Positions 35,601-46,908 of a stretch of DNA of 64,000 bases are shown here, in pieces. This DNA is from Primula veris. Lineage: Eukaryota; Streptophyta; Magnoliopsida; Ericales; Primulaceae. The position numbers and the translations under genes were made by a program. The stretch lies in NCBI GenBank assembly GCA_963682055.1, contig OY821750.1, forward strand, positions 28,404,402 through 28,468,401, read 5' to 3'. Position 1 is the stretch's first letter, and every line of letters starts with the position of its first letter. The notes below the pieces were generated by a model. That model did not search any database and was not told where the DNA came from. It saw only the letters and a program-made list of their open reading frames with translations.

Positions 35601-36024
35601 ATCTCTTACTGAACATGGGCCAGTGATGCAACACGGGTTTGTGTTACAACGTGAGCCTATGACAGAAGATGAACCTGTGATGGAACATGAGCCTGTGAAA
35701 GAATGCATGCCTATGACAGAAGGCGAGCCTGTGATAGAACGTGGGCCAGTGACAGAACAGGAGCTTATCCCCCCGTATCAACAACAAGAACTTTTTAAGT
35801 GGATGTTAGAAGAGAAGATGAAAACCGAGCCCAGTAATCAGGAAGAAGAGGAACGAATCAACGAAGAAAAAGCTCTTTTGGAAAATTATATTTGTGCTTT
35901 GAATTTTTCATCTCAAATGATTATACCAAATAAAGAGAAAACTGTAGTAGTGAGCAAAGTTGAAACCGAGGCTCCTTCTGAGGATACCAAGTTTTCTCCT
36001 TCAAATCTCAATCATGATATGTAA
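32672..36024 (+). CDS. Unrecognised acidic coiled-coil repeat protein, last repeat cut off by a stop
   Basis: The main exon begins at 35190, after a TTTTGCAG acceptor, in phase 1, and runs to a TAA at 36022-36024. The proposed first exon starts ATG at 32672 (MEGKMRGYPEGPKGW, then a hydrophobic stretch). Three possible donors (after 32774, 32777 or 32813, the last with GTATGT) all leave the required phase 1, so the junction is uncertain. The main exon holds two copies of a module: a QQ+ELFKWMxEEKMK segment, an E/K-rich helix ending in EEKALLEQYI, and a KVET linker. Between them is a run of E-P-V-M-T-E-type short repeats. A third module follows the stop in frame. Charged, heptad-like helices suggest coiled coils, and the N-terminal hydrophobic segment could be a membrane anchor. 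I do not recognise the family and propose no function. Confidence 0.6.
33219..33755. repeat. Direct repeat pair in the presumed intron
   Basis: Two copies of about 85 bp, at about 33219-33303 and 33668-33755, share CTGAAACCCAGAAGTTGGT, GTGTTTGATTAAA and AGATGGTTTTAAGTAT. They lie inside the proposed long intron of the 32.7-kb gene, which otherwise shows no gene. Confidence 0.7.
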
Positions 36025-36186
36025 CATGAGTTGATTCCGGCTCATCAACCAAAAGAACTTTTTAAGTGGTTATTGGAAGAGAAACGGAAAATCAAGCCCA
36101 AAAATCACAAAGAAGAAGAGAACATAAGCCAAGAGATAGCCTTATTGGAACATTTTATTTGTTTGAAGTCGACTCCGAGCATCTAA
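36025..36186 (+). pseudogene. Stranded third repeat module, in frame after the stop
   Basis: Directly after the TAA at 36022-36024 the same frame stays open for 53 codons to a TAA at 36184-36186. It encodes a module parallel to the upstream ones: HELIPAHQPKELFKW, an E/K-rich helix, ALLEHFICLK and a short tail ending TPSI. Aligning the modules places the stop where the second module has Glu, consistent with a GAA-to-TAA change. It is either a recent C-terminal truncation or read-through-dependent coding. Confidence 0.7.
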
Positions 36187-36845
36187 TTTTGGTAGTTTGT
36201 TTTTTATTAAAAGATTAGAACTCACCCTTAGACTTTGGTTTTTATTGGCTCACCAGTTTTTTAGTGTTGGCGAGTCTCCAACCAGACAAACCTCAGTTTA
36301 TTAGAGAGCCAATAACATAACTAGGACCCAGACGTACTTGGCATTTTAGGAATGTCTCCAAACTACTTGTTATCGACCAAATAAACGAGCTAACTTATTG
36401 ATAAATTTCAGTTTTTCACCATTTCTTTATGTGATTATGGTCAGCTTGTGTTTGGCTTGTTACGAGTTATTGTAGTATGTTGCAGCAAATGCCAATCAAT
36501 CCACTATAAGATTTTCTTTTGCTGCCATGGTCTACGGTTTATAACACTATTCTACGCCCTTTGTTCGACACCGAATAAGACTTGTGTTTTCATTTTAAAT
36601 AGATATGTTATTTTTTAGCAATTATGATTAATGTGTCCACTGAATTTTAAAGTATGCACAGTCTGCAATAACTGGAGAAACTTATAAACTGTAGGAAAGG
36701 TAGAAAGTTGAACTATATGTCCGGGATGACTAATGCACTATGTTACGATCTGGTAAACAGGGTTAACAACCTAGACAGTGAAATATGAGTATTACTAGTG
36801 CAACATATTTCCAAAACATCGTTTTCTTCTCTTTCAAATCAAGAT
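36187..36845. other. Intergenic, no feature seen
   Basis: Probable 3' UTR followed by AT-rich sequence. No ORF or repeat that I could support. Confidence 0.5.
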
Positions 36846-38030
36846 CCAAGAATTGTCGGTTAATTTACAAAAGTTAGAATAACTCATAGGGATCAGTTGC
36901 AAGTAATTAAAGTTTGTGAGAGTTATTTGCAATCACTCATATTTTATTGGGGCTCTTTGGCTTTCACCATAGTTATAAGCACTGATTCACTAATCTTACT
37001 CTATTATAGGCCTTGTTTGGTTGCCATACTTTTAGTTTTCTATACTTAAAAGTACAAGAAAAAAAGGCGTCGTGCTTTAAAAACTATACTATTTTTATAA
37101 TAAAATTATACTTTTGAAACGTATATAAGTTGATTTTTTAAGTCTATAAGTATATTTTTACAACTTCTTCACTACCATTAGCCACTGTTCACAGCTCACA
37201 ATACTAACCATATACTTTGTATCAAATTCACATTTCTTTTTACTTTTTTTTAAATGATATTTATTTTTACTTAAAGTATACAAATATTTTTGTGCTTTTA
37301 AAATACTACTCCCCAATCCATCCTCTCAAAAGAATAACTAAAGAAGGACCATCAGTAACAAAATTACACAATATCGAAAGTGAACTTATCGGTTAATTAC
37401 AAAACCTAGATAATTCATAGGGTCAATTACAAAAACTTTAATTCCCTGAGGGCTATTGGAATCACTCATATCTTATGGGGGGTTCTTTGCATTTTACTAT
37501 AGTAATAACTACAGTAATAAGTTGGGTCGTGCGAAAACCCGAAATAACCGAACCGAACCGAAAAACCGAGACTTTTTCGGGTCGGTTTCGGTTGACACCG
37601 AACCGGAAAAACCCGAAAAAGACCAAAAATAAAACTGAAAAAACCAAAAAAAAACCGAAACAAACGGGTTCGGTTAGGTCCAAAAAATAAAAAGACTGAA
37701 ACCGAAAAAAAACGAACCGAAAAATCTGATCGGTTTCGGTTTTGCCAAAAACCGAACCGAACCGGACCCAACCCTAGTAATAATCACTTGTTCATTAACT
37801 CAAAACTCCTAATACATAATCACACAACATATAAACCCTCAAAAATAATACCTAAAGAAGGATCATCAAGCACAAAATCACACAATATCGAAAGTCGACT
37901 CATCGGTTAATTACAAAAGTTAGATAACCTTATAGGAGTCAATTAGTACAAAACTTCAATTTCATGAGGGCTATTTACAATCAATCATATCTTTATGGGG
38001 TTTATTTGAATTTTACAATTAGTTATAACT
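36846..38030. repeat. Triplicated segment upstream of the GRWD1 gene
   Basis: Three related copies at about 36846-36975, 37320-37500 and 37850-38030 share, in order, CGGTTAATTACAAAA, a TAGATAA/CATAGGG part, GAGGGCTATT and AATCACTCATAT...TTATGGGG. The last two also share an upstream AACTAAAGAAGGA-like lead. A related segment recurs at about 62935-63040. They are non-coding and lie within 1.3 kb of the GRWD1 start. Confidence 0.65.
37521..37775. mobile_element. Short hAT-like MITE with AACCGAACCGA arrays
   Basis: This 255-bp insertion has GTTGGGTC and GACCCAACCCT ends, flanked by AGTAATAA at 37513-37520 and 37776-37783, an 8-bp duplication as for hAT. Most of its length is repeats of ACCGAACCGA and its relatives, giving the Arg/Phe- or Pro/Lys-rich pseudo-ORFs on both strands. 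It lies between two copies of the triplicated segment. Confidence 0.82.
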
Positions 38031-38031
38031 C

Positions 38032-38069
<38 letters not shown>

Positions 38070-38156
38070 ACAAAACATATAAACCCTAGCTATCTTTTCC
38101 AAAACCTCTCTCTCTATATATATATATAAATATTATATAATATATTTATTTATAAA

Positions 38157-41100
38157 ATGGGTCGCGAACCTAAGAAAGCCAAGCGCAAAAACAAGGTATT
38201 TTCATTTTTCTTTATCAATATTCACACCATGTAATTTAATCAATATATACCATAAATTACATTTAGTGCCTGTTTGGTAACAGCTTTTTCTCTTAGCTTT
38301 TTTAATATTTTGCTTGTAAAAAGTTAAAAAAGCTATATGGGTGTTGATTTGTTAGCTTTTTTAGCTATTAAAAAATCCATCTTTTAGGTTGGAAAACTAA
38401 AAATGCTCAAAAGCAGAGAAGCTAGGATTTGGGATTTTTGTAGCTTTTTTTAATAGAAAAATTACCGAAAACACGTGCAAATTTGACTTGCAATTTTTTC
38501 TTATATAAATTGCTAAAATGGAAAGATTAAAACTATCATATAGTTTTAATGATGTACTATGTGATTAGCTTTTGAAAGAAATCAATTTGGGAATCTAAAT
38601 ATGGAAAATTTGCGGATGCTAATTTATTTAGGGACAGAGAGGGAGTACGAGAATATTTATACCAGAAATTAGATTTAGTGCCTGTTTGGAAAAGTCTTTT
38701 TCTCTTACTTTTTTATTAAGAAAAGCTATATGGGTGTTGGTTTGTTAGCTTTTATCTATTAAAAAAGCTAGCTTTTAGGTTAAAAAACTAAAAATGCTCA
38801 AAAGCAGAGAAGATAGGATTTGGGATTCTTTTATAACTTTTTTTTTACCAAAAATCAAAACTTTCAAAAGATTTGTTTTTATGTATTTATAAATCGCTTA
38901 TATGTTTAGATATTTAAAAATGAGTTGTTGGTAAAAATAAGTTATGTCACTTATAATTTAAAAAAGCTAAGGCGGTGTAAATGGAGCTTTTTTGAATAAG
39001 CTTTTTGACCAAAAAAGCTGATACCAAACGCACTCTTAATTAAGCATATGGGAGTACTGTAACTTTGTAATTTTATATAATAGTGTGTAATCAATATAAT
39101 TACCCTATAATTAATCATATATTAGTTTTGGAATTTGATTGTGTAGTTATATTATTCATCTTATATGAGTACTGGAAATTGGATTTAGTTTATTTATAAG
39201 TGTTTATCGTATGTGAGTACTCAAAGTAGCCTTTAATTCTAACTATAAGTTTGTAAAATAATATTGATATTTGTATGGAAATACTTGAATCTAGATGTAA
39301 TTGGATGATAATATAAGATTCATTTGCGTGTACTGGAAATTAAACTTAGTTTTTAAATAAGTGTGTAATTAGTAAAATCAATCATATGTCAGACTGTGAG
39401 TACTGGAAATTAGATTTGTTTTTTTCTATAAGTAATACAAAATAATCACATGTGAGTACTGGAAATAAGATTTAATTTCATTTAAAACTGTTGTAATCGA
39501 TATAAACAGTTATACCTAAGTATTGGAAATCATATTTGATTTATTAACGTGTGTAGATATAATTAACCAAATGTGTGTATTGTATATTTGTATTTTTTTA
39601 TACTTATAAATGGGTTATAAATTTATTGCAGGGGTCAAGAAAAGAGGAGGAAGGTTCGAGTATGGTACCAACTATGCCGACAAAGGTATGGCAGCCTGGA
39701 GTTGACAAGCTGGAGGAGGGTGAAGAGTTACAATGTGACTCTTCAGCCTACAACTCTCTACAAGCCTTTCACATTGGTTGGCCCTGTTTGAGGTATATCA
39801 CATTTGTCAAATATTTAGTATAAATTCCCTTCAAATGTTATCACACGTGACCATGTAGAAGGTACTAAAGGGAACAGAATTATCTAACTGAAAGACCGGG
39901 AGTAAACCATTTTATTAGTATATGTACCCAGCTACTAGGAAATTTTGCAATTTCCTTCCAAACTGTTTACATGCGTTGACATTTACTCATGTTGTACTCA
40001 TTAAATTTGTCCATGTGTGACAGTTTCGACATAGTACGTGATTCGCTGGGATTGATTAGGACTGAGTTTCCACACATCGTGTATTGTGTTGCTGGCACTC
40101 AGGTGAGCATTATTTTACTACTGGTTATTTTAAAATGTACTTGAATGTTTTAGGCATGATTGTATCAAAGATCTTCTCGGTAAATTTTATCTACATATGG
40201 AAGCGGTGTGGAATATGTTTCGTCTCTGCCTTGATGACCACAAGTCTTTTTAACAAAGTTGCCATATTTTAGATGTGGAAGGATTGCTTTTGTGAATGAT
40301 AGTCAGAACATTTCTATATCTATCAGGATACCCTTCTTTTTTCTCCCATTATGAACAATTTTTTTTTACAAAGTGTTCACTGAAATTCGCTAATGAATAG
40401 ACTAAAGCCAGTGTTATCCTGGTGCCTATTGAATAGACTAATGAATACCCTTTTCTATGAGCAGACTAATGAATCGCTAAGGCCAGTGTTATTCTGGTTT
40501 TGGCAAAGCTCTTTTCTTGAAATTCGCCAAATATGAGGATCTGCTGAAAAAGTTTGTCATTTTTTCACCATATACTATATTTGTATCTCCACTTCTCTAA
40601 TTTTCAAAAGAACTTCAATAGTGTGTGGTAATGTGTTGAAGGTCTTTTTTTTATTCCCGAAAGTGGTACTATAATTTTGGTAAATCCTATCATATATGTA
40701 CTTCATTACTTTACTCACTTGGACATGTAGACCTGAGAGCGTACTGCCATTAACTTGTTTCATTTTGTGCATTTTCCCTTTAATCATTATCTTCCTCGTT
40801 AAATATATACTATTCCAATATATGTACACACACACTCATATAGAAATAGATATCCCTTAAATCACATAGATATTTACTTCTTTACTTTACCCACTGGGAT
40901 ATGTGGACCTGAGAGCGTACTGCTATTAACTTGTTTCATTTTTTGCATGTTCCCCTTTAATCAGTATCTTCCTCGTTAAATGTATACTGATCCAATACAC
41001 ACACATACATATAGAAATAGATATCACTAAATCACATTGGCATCTGTTATTGTCAGGCAGAAAAAGCTTCCCAGAACTTTATTGGTGTATATAAGGTCTC

Positions 41101-43651
41101 CAAAGTCACAGGAAAAAGGCAAGCATTGGTTCCTCCAAATGAATCAGATAGTGAGAGTGATAGTGACGAAGAAGAGGAAAACACACGTGGAATTCCGGTC
41201 TTGCAGGTAACTTTTTTGAAGCCGTTTGTTATCAAAAGAAAAAGTAAATTAATTTTCACTGCACATTTGAAGAACTTTTTCGCCAATTTTTTTTCTTACA
41301 GATCCGTAATGTGGCACATGAAGGATGCGTTAACCGGATACGCACCATGCCACAGAACCCCCATATATCTGCATCTTGGGCTGACACTGGACTTGTGCAG
41401 GTTTGACTTAATCACATGACAGTTTGATAATGTTATTCATGTGATATAACTCAAAAGTGTCTGAGTATGTGTTTCTGTTGCTTTGTTTGGGAGTGGGAAT
41501 GGGGTGTTGAGCAAAAAAAAAGGATTAGTTGAGCGATAAAGAGAAGACGCCTCCATCCAAACTACCGGGTTACACTTACATGTCCATTTGTTTGATGGCG
41601 TATCATTACAAACAGCACTCTACATTTCATATTAAAATGAAGTACTCTTATTTGAATTGAATTATAAACATAATGATGTTGTTAAAGCATTTTAATGAGG
41701 TAATTTTATCTCTCAGTTCCTGCTTCAAAAAAATTCCCTTTACAATGATATCATCTATCTCTTGCCCCACCTATCAATTTAACCAAATAGAATAGACGTA
41801 CTGCTGTGTGGTTTATTATATAAATTAAACTTATTCAGTGTCACCAAATAGTATTGGTACATACAGCAATATAAATAAAATCATCTCAACAGACTCATCC
41901 CTGGTACTTGTTTTTATTGTTTATTTTGTGGGGCTCATAGGTCTTTTTAGCTCAATTTTAATACTTGAAAAACCTGTCTATGCAGGTATGGGATTTTAAC
42001 TCTCAATTAAATGATTTGGCACAGTCAGAGGCTGACAAGGGACCATCTACAGTTTCTAATCAGTCCCCTGTAATGAAATTCACGGGGCACAAGGACGAGG
42101 GCTATGCCATAGACTGGAACCCTCTTGTGCCTGGAAGGCTTGTAACTGGTATGTATTTGTAATTCATAGTATTTCTTTAATTTAGATTCACTATATGTAA
42201 TAACAATATCTAAGAACTACGTATTATATGGTTTCAAGGCGATTGCAAGAACTCTATTCACCTGTGGGAACCTACATCTGGTGCGACTTGGAATGTCGAT
42301 TCGATGCCCTTTATTGGACATATGGCGAGTGTTGAAGATCTGCAAGTATGTTTCATGAATTTTATAGAAATATAATTTGCGATTAAATTTGAAAATTGGG
42401 TAGTTTATCATATAGAAGAAGCTCTTTTAGAAAAAGAAAATCGTCGAAAAGTCTCTTTGAGCTCAAATTTCCATTGTGGAGATAAATGGTTTGTTACAGT
42501 TTTCTGAAATGCTTGAATGTTCTCTTGTAATACGTTGGGACGCTTTTTTTTAGTTTCAAAGTATACAAAGCTTTGGCTTTTCACTCTTTTGAGAAGAATA
42601 AACATAAATGTACCATATGAGTTGTTCTACGGTAGCATTTATTTTCCTGTCTAAAAAGTATAAAACTTGCATTTTATTTGGTTCATACTTTTATTGAGTT
42701 GTTGTTGTAGATATAAAGTATTAACGTTGTTTTAGTTATGCAGTTATTTTTACGGATATAATTATTTTTTAATATATTATCAGTGGAGCCCTAGTGAAGC
42801 TTCTGTTTTTGCGTCTTGTTCTGTGGATCAAAGTATAGCGATATGGGATATACGTACAGGAAAGTCTCCTGTAACGAGAGTGGAGAAAGCTCATAGCGCA
42901 GATGTTAATGTTCTCTCATGGAACAGGTTAAAATTTCTTTTTCTTTTAGCGGACGATGATAAATATTTGCATAAGATGACTTTGTAAAGAATTTCAATTT
43001 TTATATTTCTTTTCGTTTCGCTAGGCTTGCTACCTGTATGCTGGCATCTGGAAGTGATGATGGAACATTCTCTATTCATGATCTGAGACTTCTAAAGGTA
43101 TGAATCCATCTTCGAGGTTGTCTTGGATTTCTTGTTTGGGTTAATACAGTTCAACAGTAACTTAATGTCGTAATTTTACAATTATAGGAGCTTGTACCCT
43201 TTACTTGAATTAGAAAAGAAGAATCTTTAGTTGGGGGTATTAATTAGTTATAAACAAGTATCATGCGTTCATGTTTTGTTTAGTGTTCTATCACTTTTGT
43301 CCGTTTTTGATACCCGCCCTTTAAAAGCGGAAAAATTGCTCTGTTGGAGTATTGATTAAAAAAGTAGTCAGGCAGATACAAAAAAAATGGAAAATAAAAT
43401 AAAATGAAATGTACCACTTTAGAAATTTAATTGACCCTTAAATTTTCAGCAAGGCGACAACCACCAAACTTTGAAACTTCACTTGCCAGCTTTGTTGTTA
43501 AAAATGGTGGTGTGCCTGGTGTATGTTTGATTGTTTGTTTTCAATGATGTGAAGTTGATGAAATTCTCATCTCAGGATTTTTTCTTCTCTACAGCCTACT
43601 CATTCATCTCAAATATACTATTAACTAAGCAAAAAAAGATAAGTAAATAAG

Positions 43652-43705
<54 letters not shown>

Positions 43706-44767
43706 TATCTTGTTTCCTATATTTATTTATTATGAATTTATTTCTTCGATGATACAGGATGGTTCTGATACAGTTGTGGCTTCGTGGAGATACCATAAGC
43801 ATCCAATCACATCAATTGAGTGGAGTCCTCATGAATCTTCAACTTTGGCCGTTTCTTCAGCTGACAATCAGCTCACGTATGACATCCCTAAAAAAAATCT
43901 TAACAATTTAATCTTAAAATGGAGATGATCAATTGTATGTGATGTTTCTCTTACATCCTTTTTTTGGGCAGAATATGGGACCTCGCTTTGGAAAGAGACG
44001 AGGAAGAGGAAGCTGAATTTAGAGCTACAACAAAAGAAGAAGTGAATGTCCCATCAGATACGCCTCCTCAACTTCTCTTTGTCCACCAGGTTTGAGACTT
44101 GCAATTTCTTCTTTTACAAAAGCCGAAAAGCTCAGTTAACTACCTCTTTTGTTATTTATTAAGTTTTTTGTCTCATCTTAAACCAGGGATTTAATGAGCC
44201 GGGTTAAGCTCTTTAACAAATAAAAAGGGTTGTTGTCTAGTTGAGTCTTTCAACAGGCTGCTTGAGATTGCTGTAAATTTATAGATATGTTAGGAATTAA
44301 AGGGCGACTTCAAGGTCCTTACTTAATGACTCGTTAAACAGATGTAGCTTGACTTGTTTTAGGGCTTAAACAAGGCACTTGCAATTTTGCCCAGTTATAA
44401 AATAGTGAACATGTACTCAAATTTAAATTACCTAGTAGAATTCAAACTCACTACAGAAGTGATCATTCTTGAAAATCCTGAAATGCGTGTTACCGATTCT
44501 TACAAAGATCAAAAATTTTGAAAACCTTAAAAAGTACCTCCTCACTTAGAAACTCAAATTGAAGTTGATTTTACACAGCATGTCAGTAATCAATGTATGT
44601 TTAACATTGATATATCTTTTTGTTTGTTATAACAGGGCCAAAAAGACCTAAAAGAGCTACACTGGCATTCTCAGATCCCAGGAATGATCGTATCTACGGC
44701 AGGAGATGGGTTTAATATCCTAATGCCCTCTAATATTGAAACTCTCCTTCCACCGGCAAATGCCTGA
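38157..44767 (+). CDS. GRWD1: GRWD1/Rrb1-like glutamate-rich WD40 protein (12 exons)
   Basis: Exons are 38157-38195, 39632-39792, 40024-40102, 41057-41206, 41302-41400, 41986-42148, 42239-42345, 42784-42926, 43025-43097, 43758-43876, 43972-44089 and 44636-44767. All have consistent phases and give 460 residues. The start [13 protein letters not shown] is a basic, nuclear-type N-terminus. Next come the KVWQPG...[18 protein letters not shown] block (the CAF1C/RbAp-like histone-binding N-terminal domain) and an acidic [12 protein letters not shown] stretch, followed by five readable WD units. Examples are [28 protein letters not shown]...SIAIWDIR and [12 protein letters not shown]...TIWDL. Rrb1/GRWD1 proteins are nucleolar chaperones for ribosomal protein L3 in 60S assembly. 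The identification rests on this domain order and on length typical of the family. No truncation is visible. A short (TA)n tract precedes the start. Confidence 0.9.
38276..39033. mobile_element. MITE-like insertion in GRWD1 intron 1
   Basis: The ends GTGCCTGTTTGGTAACAGC and GCTGATACCAAACGCAC are inverted matches. A second internal GTGCCTGTTTGG start near 38681 suggests a partly duplicated or nested copy. Runs of AGCTTTTTT occur throughout. The target duplication could not be fixed, so the family is uncertain. Downstream, 39060-39520, the rest of the intron holds loose repeats of GAGTACTGGAAATTAGATTT. Confidence 0.55.
40690..41037. repeat. Tandem duplication of about 170 bp in GRWD1 intron 3
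   Basis: Two adjacent units, about 40690-40865 and 40866-41037, share TTTACTCACTTGGACATGT, GACCTGAGAGCGTACTG, TTAACTTGTTTCATTTT, CTTCCTCGTTAAAT and ATAGAAATAGATATC. They end just before the exon 4 acceptor, so the two copies differ in distance to it. Confidence 0.8.
43652..43702. repeat. (TA)n microsatellite in GRWD1 intron 9
   Basis: A pure TA tract of about 50 bp lies 56 bp before exon 10. It accounts for the Tyr-Ile ORF seen on the opposite strand. Confidence 0.9.
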
Positions 44768-45511
44768 ACCATCTAAAATGAATTCACTTTTCTGGTTCCA
44801 TATCCTGCTGCATAGAAATTCTGGAGGCTACTCCTAAATTGAAATGTGATCCAAGGAAGTTCTTTGATATATAGTATCTTAGATGCCAGATCCAGCGGGG
44901 TCAAGTTTTGTCTTCTTTTTTTAAAGTTTGGTTATGTATTTTCTGTATTTTTCACCGATATAAAGTGAATCCAGAAAAAGTGTTTTGTGTGAACTTTGAA
45001 GATTTTATTATGAATCGTTGCAGCTTTACCAAATAATATGCATTCATTGAGTAGATTAAGGATTTAATGAAAGTATACGCTTTTAAAGTTCTAAATCACC
45101 ATTAGCTTGTGTATTTTTGAGTAATGAGTATGCGAAGTTGATCACAATGATTACTGTACTACGCAATACACAATAGGAATAGATCCATTCCAAACACCCG
45201 GTGGAGAATGAAGAGCTTGACAAAATTCAAGTTGCTTGAGATGGAATTTGAACCATTGAGTTTGTTTGGAACCAGATCAAGCCCTTGCCTGGTTGTAGCT
45301 CTTAGTATATCCCATATTCGATTAATATCGTCTGAACACAGATCAACTGATAATGTGCTCAAAAAATATTTTTCATTAACAATTTTACATACCATCAAAA
45401 TAGACCTAAAAGGATTAACAAAACATTTTATCCCGATTTAACAATTTAAGTAAACCGACTTTAGAGCACTCACAATAGTTAACACCGATATACTGTGTAA
45501 ATATATTTCTA
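44768..45511. other. GRWD1 3' flank and intergenic DNA
   Basis: The 3' UTR of the WD40 gene probably occupies the first 200-250 bp. No other gene or repeat was recognised up to the PIF-like element. Confidence 0.5.
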
Positions 45512-45514
45512 TAA

Positions 45515-46905
45515 GGCTCTGTTTGTTTTGTTGTAAAATGTGGGTAAACAAACATTTATGGGTAAAATAGATTTTTCGGGTGATTGGTTTAACGTAAAAC
45601 ATTTTTTTTGGGAAAACTTTTCCCACATATCCAGTAAAATTGGGGGAAACGATTACCCCGCAAATAAAGTTGTAAACGGTTTACGAAGCCCCTCTCTATA
45701 TTCTTTCTAATACTAGTATTATAACTATTATTAATTATAGGTCTATTCTTTCAAAATTATTTAATAATTAGTCAAATTCTATCTACTAACCAATAAAAAA
45801 AAGAAAAAAACACGAAAAATTCTAAAAAATAACAAAAATGGAAAAAAAAAATATAAAAAAAATCCGAAAAATCTAAAAAACCCAAGAAAATTTGAAAAAG
45901 TTAAAATCTAATTAACCAATAAAAATATAAATAAATAGGAAAAAATCTAAAAAATAACAAAAAAATGGAAAAAATAAAACAAAAAATTCCGAAAAACCCA
46001 AAAAAATTTGAAAAAGCTAAAATCTAATTAACCAATAAAAATATAAATAAATAGGAAAAAATCTAAAAAATAACAAAAAAATGGAAAAAATAAAACAAAA
46101 AATTCCGAAAAATCTAAAAAACCTAAGAAAATTTGAAAAAGCTAAAATCTAATTAACCAATAAAAATATAAATAAATTGGAAAAAATCTAAAAAATAACA
46201 AAAAAAATAGAAAAAATAAAACAAAAAATTCCGAAAAATCTAAAAAACCCAAGAAAATTTGAAAAAGCTAAAATCTAATTAACCAATAAAAATAGGAACA
46301 AATAGGAAAAAATCTAAAAAATAACAAAAAAATGGAAAAAATAAAACAAAAAATTCTGAAAAATCTAAAAACCCAAGAAAATTTGAAAAAGCTAAAAAAA
46401 GTCAATAATATCTTCTATACTTATAATTTTAAGAGTTTATATGTTGAAAAATTATAAGTTATTATAAGTGACGTATATGAAATAAAATATGTGTTTAGGT
46501 TAAGTTTCTTATACATATTGACGAAGTTCCTTTCAGAAAAGTAGACGAACTTTTAGCTTTTTTTCCGTCAAAATAATTATGATTTTAATCACTAATGTTT
46601 TTAAACTTTCACGAACTTATTCATTTTTGTGACTTTTAGTTAATTTTTATGACTTTTAGTTAATTTTTGATGTTTTTCATCTTAAAATATTTTGTTTAAA
46701 GTATGAACAATGTTTATTTATTTATGTATCGAATTTGTCTAATTTAAATAACTAATAGATTTTTGAATTTCAATAGAATTCTCATGGAAAAATTTTGACG
46801 CACCAAACACTCGTAAATAAAATGCAAACAAAAGTTTGCACCGTAAAACTTTACCCGAAAAATATTTTCCCTCCGTAAATATTTTACTACGAAACAAATA
46901 GAGCC
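45515..46905. mobile_element. PIF/Harbinger-like non-autonomous element
   Basis: The element opens GGCTCTGTTTGTTT and closes with AACAAATAGAGCC, flanked by the 3-bp duplication TAA (45512-45514 and 46906-46908). The inner parts of the ends also pair: GTAAAATGTGGG-like and TTTTTCGGGT-like stretches. It has no ORF. About 610 bp of its interior is an AT-rich tandem array, described separately. Confidence 0.75.
45785..46398. repeat. Five-unit tandem array (about 126 bp) inside the PIF-like element
   Basis: Units begin at ATTAACCAATAAAAAT-like words at 45785, 45911, 46026, 46152 and 46278, giving spacings of 126, 115, 126 and 126 bp. Each contains AAAAAATAACAAAAA and TTTGAAAAAGCTAAAATCTA. Later units are nearly identical and the first is most diverged, so the array grew from one side. 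Confidence 0.88.
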
Positions 46906-46908
46906 TAA

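Noticed and set aside
37462..37771. Phe/Arg-rich open frames
   Set aside because: They read ACCGAACCGA repeats of a hAT MITE.
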